A program made the position numbers and the translations under genes. DNA of 9,114 nt, from positions 1 through 9,114 of the forward strand of contig WRDE01000061.1 of assembly GCA_009783605.1 (NCBI GenBank). The letters run 5' to 3'. Below, one piece after another: positions 4,497 to 9,114 of this stretch (position 1 is the stretch's first letter; every line of letters begins with the position of its first letter). The notes beneath the pieces are model-generated. The model made no database searches and had not been told where the DNA came from. It was given only the letters and a program-made list of their open reading frames with translations. This stretch comes from Oscillospiraceae bacterium (GTDB lineage: Bacteria; Bacillota; Clostridia; Oscillospirales; Acutalibacteraceae).

Positions 4497-5654
4497 ATGC
4501 AATATAGAGATAACCTTTCGGTTCTCGGGTTCGGGGGGATGCGGTTTCCGGATTTTGCCGCGACCGAACAGCTGATCCTGCGGGCGGTAAAGTTGGGGAT
4601 CAACTTTTTCGACACCGCCTATATCTATCGCAACAGCGAGGAAACCCTCGGCCGGATCATTGAAAAACACGGCTTGCGGGACAAAATCAATCTGGCCACC
4701 AAATTGCCGCTGCTCTACTGTAAAAAAGAGAGCGATTTTGAGAAATATTTCGCCCGCCAGTTAGAACGGCTGCGGACGGAGTATATTGATTATTATTTTA
4801 TGCATATGCTGGTGGACGCCACCCAATGGGAGCGGCTCTGCGGGCTGGGGATTCTGGACTTTCTGGCCGAAAAAAAGGCGGCCGGCCAGATCCGCCGGGT
4901 GGGTTTTTCCTTCCACGGCAGCCAGAACGCGTTTATCGAATTGTTGGACGTATATGACTGGGATTTCTGCATGATCCAATACAATTACCGGGACGAGCAC
5001 TATCAGGCCGGCGCGGCGGGGCTGCGGGCCGCCGCCGAAAAAGGGCTGCCGGTCATCATCATGGAGCCGCTCCTCGGCGGCCAGCTGGCGGTCAATCTGC
5101 CGAAAAAAGCGGTAGAGCTGTTTGCCAAGGCCGGCGGAACCGGGCCCGCGCTTACCCCCGCCGACTGGGCGTTCAAATGGCTGTGGGACCAGCCCAAGGT
5201 GACCTGCGTGCTGTCGGGGATGCAAAGCATGCCGGTTTTAGAGGCCAACGCGGCCAATGCCGCCGCGTCTCCGGCGGGGTGCCTGAGCGATGAGCAAAAA
5301 GGTGTGTTCGACCGGGTCGCCGAAGTGTTCCGGGAGACCGAAAAGGTGCGCTGCACCGGCTGCAACTACTGTATGCCCTGCCCCCGCGGCGTCAACATCC
5401 CCGCCTGCTTTTCGGCCTGGAACATCAATTACGCCATCGGCAGGATCACCGGCCTGAAACGCTACGCCATGAGCAACGGCATCACCGGCGGCCAATTCGG
5501 CGGCGCGTCAAGATGCAACGGCTGTAAAAAGTGCGAAAAACACTGCCCGCAGGGGATAAAAGTAGCCGAGACACTGAAGGTTGTCCGCCGGAAGATGGAG
5601 CCGTTTTGGATGCGGTGGCTGATGAAGGCGGCGAGAAGGTTTACGGGAGCGTGA
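4497..5654 (+). CDS. Aldo/keto reductase with C-terminal double 4Fe-4S ferredoxin domain
   Basis: A 385-residue fusion of an aldo/keto reductase barrel (about 6-280) and a ferredoxin-like domain. The AKR catalytic tetrad can be placed as D39 and Y44 (FFDTAYIYRNSE), K69 (LATKLP) and H103 (YYFMHML). Two clusters of cysteines follow: C286, C289, C292 and C295 (CTGCNYCMPCP), and C340, C343, C346 and C350 (CNGCKKCEKHCP), each suited to a 4Fe-4S cluster. Such fusions are common in anaerobic clostridia and are annotated as oxidoreductases of the AKR family. The substrate is unknown, and electrons may pass between ferredoxin-type donors and the barrel. The start at ATG 4497 has only GCGGGG 5 nt upstream, a weak site, but the protein begins at the usual family position (QYR..LSVLGFGGMR). 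Confidence 0.92.
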   Translation: MQYRDNLSVLGFGGMRFPDFAATEQLILRAVKLGINFFDTAYIYRNSEETLGRIIEKHGLRDKINLATKLPLLYCKKESDFEKYFARQLERLRTEYIDYYFMHMLVDATQWERLCGLGILDFLAEKKAAGQIRRVGFSFHGSQNAFIELLDVYDWDFCMIQYNYRDEHYQAGAAGLRAAAEKGLPVIIMEPLLGGQLAVNLPKKAVELFAKAGGTGPALTPADWAFKWLWDQPKVTCVLSGMQSMPVLEANAANAAASPAGCLSDEQKGVFDRVAEVFRETEKVRCTGCNYCMPCPRGVNIPACFSAWNINYAIGRITGLKRYAMSNGITGGQFGGASRCNGCKKCEKHCPQGIKVAETLKVVRRKMEPFWMRWLMKAARRFTGA

Positions 5655-5693
5655 CCCCCGCTCGAATATTGATAAAATCGGATTAGTGTTGTG

Positions 5694-5724
5694 GCGCGGG
5701 GACCGCGCGAATCTGCGGATTCGC
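5694..5724 (+). terminator. Twin hairpin after the AKR gene, possible terminator
   Basis: Two perfect stems overlap by two bases: GCGCGG-GGA-CCGCGC (5694-5708) and GCGAATC-TGCG-GATTCGC (5707-5724). The following bases, TCTTCAATTGATTCTT, are T-rich but lack a clean run. They may end the AKR transcript; the evidence is limited. This gap is the only protein-gene gap in the window without a heptamer array. Confidence 0.3.
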
Positions 5725-5731
5725 TCTTCAA

Positions 5732-5760
5732 TTGATTCTTATCAGTTTATTAGCGAGAAT
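5732..5760 (+). promoter_or_regulatory. Possible promoter for the PstS-like gene
   Basis: TTGATT (5732-5737) and, after 17 bp, GAGAAT (5755-5760), each matching the sigma-A consensus at four of six positions, lie about 35 bp before the start codon. Together with the hairpins just upstream they would let this gene be transcribed on its own. The call is weak. Confidence 0.25.
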
Positions 5761-5794
5761 AGAAACAGATGCAATACCAAGGGGGTTGAATAAC

Positions 5795-6691
5795 ATGAAT
5801 AAACATAAATACGGCGTTTTACTTGTTATGGCAATCATTTTCATAACGGTTTTTGGCTTGAACGGCTGCGGGAAAACAAATTCTTCGCCCTATATCCGGT
5901 TGGACGGCGCGACGGCGAATATTCCGCTGGCGGTTGGTTTTTATTATGAATATTACGGAATCGAACCGGAAGAAGCTGAAAAATTGGTGAATTTCGCAAA
6001 GTCGTCTCAGTCCTATATCAATCTTATTGAGGGGAAAGCCGATTTGTTATTGGTGAGCAAAGCGGATACAGAAACCCAGAAAAAGATCGACCAATCCGGC
6101 ATTGAATTGGAATATATACCCCTCAGACGGGATGCTTTATGTTTTATCGTCAACAAAGAAAATCCTGTCGAAAATCTGACGGATGCGGAAATAAAATTGA
6201 TTTATCAAAATAAAGTTACAAATTGGCAGGTATTGGGCGGGCTGGATATGGAAATCAAAGCGTTCCAGCGCAACGAGGATTCCGGTTCACAGGCTATGAT
6301 GCGGAGGCTGATCATGGATGGAATAGAAATGGCAGAAGCTCCGATGGATTATAGAATAGAAAGTATGCATAAATTGGTGGAAACTATAAGTATAGCTTCA
6401 TACGATAATTCAAAAGGTGCAATTGGTTATACCACTTATTATTATATAGAAGAAATGTATCGCTTAGCGGAAACATATCGTTATAGAAACGTAAAATTGG
6501 TCGATATAAACGGTGTAACACCTTCGGGAAATAGTATCCTATTTGATACATATCCCTATATCAACGAGAGCTACATCGTAATACGTGCCGATGCGGAAGA
6601 GGACGGTGACGTGCGTAAAGCGGTTGACTGGTTAAAATCGGAAAAAGGAAAAAGAATGATGGACAGAAAATTTTATCTGCCGGTAGAATGA
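5795..6691 (+). CDS. PstS-like phosphate-type substrate-binding lipoprotein
   Basis: A 298-residue protein with a lipoprotein signal: basic MNKHK, a hydrophobic stretch about 7-20 and lipobox L-N-G-C with C25, so it should be anchored outside the membrane. The body matches the periplasmic-binding PBP_like_2/PstS family: IPLRRDALCFIVNKENPV about 108-125, LTDAEIKLIYQNKVTNWQVLGG 128-149 (quoted in parts: IKLIYQ, NKVTNWQVLGG), NEDSGSQ 160-166, KGAIGYT 207-213 and a C-terminal YPYINESYIVIR. Phosphate is the likely ligand but is not proven; no pstC, pstA or pstB is present. The start at ATG 5795 has AAGGGGG at 5779-5785; a longer reading from TTG 5732 would bury the signal peptide. Base composition is strikingly lower in GC than its neighbours (19 of 60 at 6361-6420 against 39 of 60 at 7861-7920), suggesting separate origin. 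Confidence 0.85.
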   Translation: MNKHKYGVLLVMAIIFITVFGLNGCGKTNSSPYIRLDGATANIPLAVGFYYEYYGIEPEEAEKLVNFAKSSQSYINLIEGKADLLLVSKADTETQKKIDQSGIELEYIPLRRDALCFIVNKENPVENLTDAEIKLIYQNKVTNWQVLGGLDMEIKAFQRNEDSGSQAMMRRLIMDGIEMAEAPMDYRIESMHKLVETISIASYDNSKGAIGYTTYYYIEEMYRLAETYRYRNVKLVDINGVTPSGNSILFDTYPYINESYIVIRADAEEDGDVRKAVDWLKSEKGKRMMDRKFYLPVE

Positions 6692-6696
6692 AATCC

Positions 6697-6724
6697 TTGT
6701 AACTTGCAACTAAAAACCTGTAAC
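6697..6724. repeat. Heptamer array, family 5 (TTGTAAC/TTGCAAC)
   Basis: Four units in register: TTGTAAC, TTGCAAC, TAAAAAC (degenerate) and CTGTAAC. It starts 5 bp after the PstS-like stop and ends 3 bp before the AAAGGAG ribosome binding site of fucI, so it fills the gap. It contains TAA triplets. Confidence 0.7.
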
Positions 6725-6742
6725 TATAAAGGAGAAATTACC

Positions 6743-8527
6743 ATGAAAACCTACCCAAAAATCGGCATCCGGCCGACCATTGACGGGCGCTGGGGCGGCG
6801 TCCGCGAATCCCTTGAGGCCCAGACCATGGCGATGGCGCAATCCGCCAAAGCGCTGATCGAGGCCAATGTGTTCTACGCCGACGGTACGCCGGTGCAGTG
6901 CATCATTGCCCCCACCATCGGCGGCGGCGAGGAGGCGGCCCGGGCGGCGGCGCTGTTCGCCAAGGAGAACGTGACCGCCACCCTGACCGTGACCCCCTGC
7001 TGGTGCTACGGCTCCGAGACGATGGACCTCGATCCGCTGACCGTCAAAGCGGTCTGGGGCTTCAACGGCACCGAACGCCCCGGCGCGGTGTATCTCGCGG
7101 CGGTGATGTCGGCCCATGCCCAGCGCGGCCTGCCGGCCTTTGCGATCTACGGCCATGATGTGCAGGATGCCGGAGATACCTCGATTCCGGCCGACGTGTC
7201 GGACAAGCTGCTGCGGTTTGCCCGCTGCGCTGTGGCGGTCGGCGCGATGAAAAACCGCGCCTATGTCAACCTCGGCAGCGTGTCGATGGGGATTATGGGC
7301 TCCTATTGCGACATGAAATTTTTGCAGGACTATTTCGGCATCCGGGCGGAATTCGTCGACATGACCGAGATCCTGCGCCGGATCACGCTGGAAATTTACG
7401 ACCCGGCGGAATACGCCGTCGCCCGCAAATGGGTGGCCGAGCATTGCAAGGCCGGGATGGACGTCAATGCCGGCAAGGACCTGCCGGAAATCATCAAAAA
7501 ATCCCGCACCGTATCCCCAAAAGAATCCGAATGGGATTTCGTCACCAAGGCGGCGATGATCATGCGGGATATCATCAACGGCAACCCCAAGCTGGCCGAG
7601 CTGGGCTGGCATGAGGAGGCGCTGGGGCGCAACGGCATCGCCGGCGGGTTCCAGGGCCAGCGGCAATGGACCGACTGGCTGCCGAACGGCGACTTCGCCG
7701 AAGCGGTGCTGTGTTCCTCCTTCGACTGGAACGGCAAAAAGGAGCCGATGGTGGTGGCCACCGAGAACGACGGGCTGAACGGGATGGCGATGCTGTTCAC
7801 CAAGCTGCTGACCGGCACCGCGTCGGTGTTCGCCGATGTGCGCACCTACTGGAGCCCCGACGCGGTCAAGCGGGTAACCGGCTACACCATGACCGGCAAA
7901 GCCGCCGACGGCATCATCCACCTGATCAACTCCGGCGCGGCGGCGTTAGACGGCTGCGGCGCGGCCAAGATGGCCGACGGCAGCAACGGGATCAAAAGAT
8001 GGTGGGAGATGACCGACGCGGATATCGACGCGGTGATGAACGCGATCGACTGGCCGGCGGCCAACGCCGAATATTTCCGGGGCGGCGGTTTTTCGTCCCA
8101 CTTCCGCACCGATTACGAGATGCCGGTGACGATGGTAAGGCTGAATTTAGTGGCCGGCGTCGGACCGGTGCTGCAGTTCGCCGAAGGGTACACCGTTACG
8201 CTGCCGCAGGAAGTACATAAGGCGCTGGACGAGCGCACCGACCGCACCTGGCCGACCACTTGGTTCGCCCCGCGCACCGGCACCTCCGGCTGCGAGACGG
8301 TGTACGACGTAATGGCCAACTGGGGCGCCAACCACGGCGCGTTCTGCTATGGGCATGTGGGCGCCGATCTGGTCACGCTGGCCTCGATGCTGCGGATTCC
8401 GGTATCACTGCACAACCTGTCGGACGAGGCGCTGTTCCGGCCGCACGCCTGGGCGGCCTTCGGCACAAGGGACGCCGAGGGCGCGGATTACCGGGCCTGC
8501 GCGGCGTATGGAGCGCTGTATAAATAA
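6743..8527 (+). CDS. fucI: L-fucose isomerase FucI
   Basis: A cytoplasmic, Mn-dependent aldose-ketose isomerase converting L-fucose to L-fuculose (and often D-arabinose to D-ribulose). The 594 residues match the usual length (591 in E. coli) and are collinear with that enzyme. Family landmarks: KIGIRPTIDGRWGGVRESLE near the start, TPCWCYGSETMDLD about 84-97, GSVSMGIMGSYCD about 178-190, and GHVGADLVTLASMLRIPV near the end. By alignment from memory with E. coli E337, D361 and H528, the metal ligands are E341 (ATENDGLNG), D365 (VFADVR) and H531 (NWGANHGAF). The start at ATG 6743 follows AAAGGAG (6728-6734) at 8 nt; an upstream TTG at 6704 lies in the heptamer array. No fuculokinase, aldolase or fucose permease is present in the window. 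TAA 8525-8527 overlaps the next array. Confidence 0.97.
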   Translation: MKTYPKIGIRPTIDGRWGGVRESLEAQTMAMAQSAKALIEANVFYADGTPVQCIIAPTIGGGEEAARAAALFAKENVTATLTVTPCWCYGSETMDLDPLTVKAVWGFNGTERPGAVYLAAVMSAHAQRGLPAFAIYGHDVQDAGDTSIPADVSDKLLRFARCAVAVGAMKNRAYVNLGSVSMGIMGSYCDMKFLQDYFGIRAEFVDMTEILRRITLEIYDPAEYAVARKWVAEHCKAGMDVNAGKDLPEIIKKSRTVSPKESEWDFVTKAAMIMRDIINGNPKLAELGWHEEALGRNGIAGGFQGQRQWTDWLPNGDFAEAVLCSSFDWNGKKEPMVVATENDGLNGMAMLFTKLLTGTASVFADVRTYWSPDAVKRVTGYTMTGKAADGIIHLINSGAAALDGCGAAKMADGSNGIKRWWEMTDADIDAVMNAIDWPAANAEYFRGGGFSSHFRTDYEMPVTMVRLNLVAGVGPVLQFAEGYTVTLPQEVHKALDERTDRTWPTTWFAPRTGTSGCETVYDVMANWGANHGAFCYGHVGADLVTLASMLRIPVSLHNLSDEALFRPHAWAAFGTRDAEGADYRACAAYGALYK

Positions 8528-8554
8528 TTCATAATTCACAATGCATAATTATAC
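8527..8554. repeat. Heptamer array, family 4, at the fucI stop codon
   Basis: ATTCATA, ATTCACA, ATGCATA and ATTATAC in register. The first base is the last base of the fucI TAA stop. The array runs straight into the 48-bp palindrome, overlapping it by four bases. Confidence 0.8.
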
Positions 8555-8598
8555 ATCGTATCCGCGGACACCATATGGTGTCCGCGGATACGATGTAT
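8551..8598. repeat. Perfect 48-bp palindrome without a loop
   Basis: Two 24-bp arms, ATACATCGTATCCGCGGACA plus CCAT and its exact reverse complement, meet at the central CATATG. It lies between the convergent fucI (+) and tRNA-Cys (-). Neither side carries a T-run, so it is not a standard intrinsic terminator, though a hairpin this stable could still stop or protect both transcripts. It may also be a dispersed palindromic repeat or a protein-binding site. Confidence 0.85.
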
Positions 8599-8629
8599 TG
8601 TAGATGGGGTTTAGGGGATTTCATGTTAA

Positions 8630-8701
8630 AGGCGCCACCCGGATTTGAACCGGGGAATCAGGGTTTTGCAGACCCATGCCTTACCGCTTGGCTATGGCGC
8701 C
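8630..8701 (-). tRNA. tRNA-Cys (GCA)
   Basis: The - strand folds as a tRNA with acceptor stem GGCGCCA/TGGCGCC, discriminator T (U), anticodon loop CTGCAAA (anticodon GCA) and T-arm CCGGTTCAAATCCGG. The first anticodon-stem pair appears to be T-T. The 3' CCA is not encoded (TTTA follows, counting the discriminator as the first T), unlike the other two tRNAs here, so CCA must be added enzymatically. Confidence 0.95.
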
Positions 8702-8717
8702 ATAGACTCACAAATTT

Positions 8718-8771
8718 ACAAACGCCGCTTTTAAGGTTTGTTGAATGAATCAGATGTTCGGCGGTGTTTGT
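8718..8771. other. Stem-loop in the tRNA-Gly/tRNA-Cys spacer
   Basis: ACAAACGCCGC (8718-8728) pairs with GCGGTGTTTGT (8761-8771): 11 bp with one G-T wobble around a 32-nt loop. CTCACAAA (8707-8714) can instead pair with TTTGTGAG (8767-8774), which overlaps the same right arm, so two folds compete. Transcribed with the tRNAs, this would lie in the 5' leader of tRNA-Cys. A 15-bp near-repeat (ACTCAC..ATTTACA) occurs at 8706-8720 and 8806-8820, exactly 100 bp apart. I see no gene in 8702-8900. Confidence 0.45.
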
Positions 8772-8864
8772 GAGCGTTTTAACACATTGTGATAGAGAAC
8801 GGTTAACTCACGCATTTACAGTGTATGCGGGTGCGGGGGAAATTGCTCTTGGGTTTATGCCACA

Positions 8865-8900
8865 CGGAGACGCCTAACAACAGTAGACGTCTCCGGTTTT
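8865..8900 (+). terminator. Hairpin with T-run, + strand terminator candidate
   Basis: CGGAGACG (8865-8872) and CGTCTCCG (8888-8895) form an 8-bp perfect stem with a 15-nt loop. On the + strand this is followed by GTTTTT (8896-8901), a modest T-run. On the - strand no T-run follows. It could block + strand read-through into the antisense of tRNA-Gly, or act in - strand processing of the tRNA transcript. Confidence 0.4.
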
Positions 8901-8976
8901 TGGAGCGGCTTACGAGGCTCGAACTCGCTACCTCCACCTTGGCAAGGTGGCGCTCTACCAGATGAGCTAAAGCCGC
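8901..8976 (-). tRNA. tRNA-Gly (GCC)
   Basis: The - strand folds with acceptor stem GCGGCTT/AAGCCGC, D-arm TAGCTCATCTGGTAGAGC, anticodon stem-loop CACCTTGCCAAGGTG (anticodon GCC), T-arm CGAGTTCGAGCCTCG, discriminator U and an encoded CCA (8901-8903). It reads GGC/GGU glycine codons, frequent in these GC-rich genes. Confidence 0.97.
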
Positions 8977-8986
8977 AGATAACGAA

Positions 8987-9014
8987 AATTATCAATTTTC
9001 AATTATCAATTAAA
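8987..9014. repeat. Heptamer array, family 6 (AATTATC/AATTTTC), between tRNA genes
   Basis: AATTATC, AATTTTC, AATTATC and AATTAAA in register. The array lies between tRNA-Phe and tRNA-Gly, ending 1 bp from the encoded CCA of tRNA-Phe. It shows the 7-bp arrays are not confined to protein-gene borders. Confidence 0.7.
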
Positions 9015-9015
9015 T

Positions 9016-9091
9016 TGGTGCCTCCGGTCGGAATCGAACCAACGACACGTGGATTTTCAGTCCACTGCTCTACCGACTGAGCTACAGAGGC
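9016..9091 (-). tRNA. tRNA-Phe (GAA)
   Basis: The - strand folds with acceptor stem GCCTCTG/CGGAGGC (one G-U pair), D-arm TAGCTCAGTCGGTAGAGC, anticodon stem-loop GTGGACTGAAAATCCAC (anticodon GAA), T-arm GTTGGTTCGATTCCGAC, discriminator A and an encoded CCA (9016-9018). With tRNA-Gly and tRNA-Cys it probably forms a - strand cluster that extends beyond the window. Confidence 0.97.
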
Positions 9092-9093
9092 GT

Positions 9094-9110
9094 AAAAAAC
9101 CTTGTTTTTT
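9094..9110. repeat. A/T hairpin upstream of tRNA-Phe
   Basis: AAAAAAC (9094-9100) and GTTTTTT (9104-9110) form a 7-bp stem with loop CTT. On the - strand it lies 2 bp before the 5' end of tRNA-Phe. It may be a spacer structure or weak terminator of something further upstream. Confidence 0.35.
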
Positions 9111-9114
9111 CTTA

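Noticed and set aside
5732..5794. Longer start (TTG 5732) for the PstS-like protein
   Set aside because: It would add 21 residues before a complete lipoprotein signal peptide; ATG 5795 has a proper ribosome binding site.
6704..6742. Upstream TTG start for fucI
   Set aside because: It lies in the TTGCAAC array; ATG 6743 has AAAGGAG at ideal spacing and matches the family N-terminus.
6710..7921. Long open frame on the - strand opposite fucI
   Set aside because: It is a product of GC-rich codon bias in fucI; low-complexity His/Gly/Arg-rich sequence, no start signal, no family resemblance. The same holds for the long - strand frames opposite phnW (2701-3753) and the SleB-like gene (1812-2714).

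Overview
The window reads as chromosomal DNA of a GC-rich, Gram-positive, anaerobic endospore former, probably an Oscillospirales-like clostridium. The pointers are a SleB-type spore cortex hydrolase, strong purine-rich Shine-Dalgarno sites, a lipobox phosphate-binding-type protein and a TrmD with the ESH...GLLEYPQYTRP motif that I associate with clostridia. The phylum-level call is inference. All protein genes lie on the + strand and three tRNA genes at the right end lie on the - strand.

Layout: 1-87 is the tail of an ABC exporter. 149-1473 holds the translation genes rimM and trmD. 1686-2372 is a SleB-like cortex hydrolase. 2475-3762 is phnW (2-aminoethylphosphonate:pyruvate aminotransferase), with its own extended -10 promoter, a structured leader of about 120 nt and an 11-C tract in its first codons. 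3830-4420 is a DUF1349 beta-sandwich protein, 4497-5654 an aldo/keto reductase fused to two 4Fe-4S clusters, 5795-6691 an AT-rich PstS-like lipoprotein, and 6743-8527 L-fucose isomerase. 8630-9091 carries tRNA-Cys, tRNA-Gly and tRNA-Phe on the - strand. The metabolic genes do not form one pathway: PhnW has no visible phosphonatase partner, FucI has no fucK/fucA, and the PstS-like protein has no PstCAB.

The most striking feature is what fills the gaps between genes. Nine of the eleven gaps carry short tandem arrays with a strict 7-bp period, drawn from six different heptamer families (GGAGTGA, AGTGATT, CAACTCT, ATTCATA/ATGCATA, TTGTAAC, AATTATC). They usually start at or inside the stop codon of the upstream gene and often end at the ribosome binding site of the next. 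Two arrays form the ends of coding sequences (both ends of TrmD, the C-terminus of PhnW). Several are arranged as inverted repeats or sit next to perfect palindromes, including a loopless 48-bp palindrome at 8551-8598. Most families contain a stop triplet, and because 7 is not a multiple of 3, tandem copies place stops in all three frames. The one protein-gene gap without an array lies just before the AT-rich PstS-like gene, which may be a more recent arrival.
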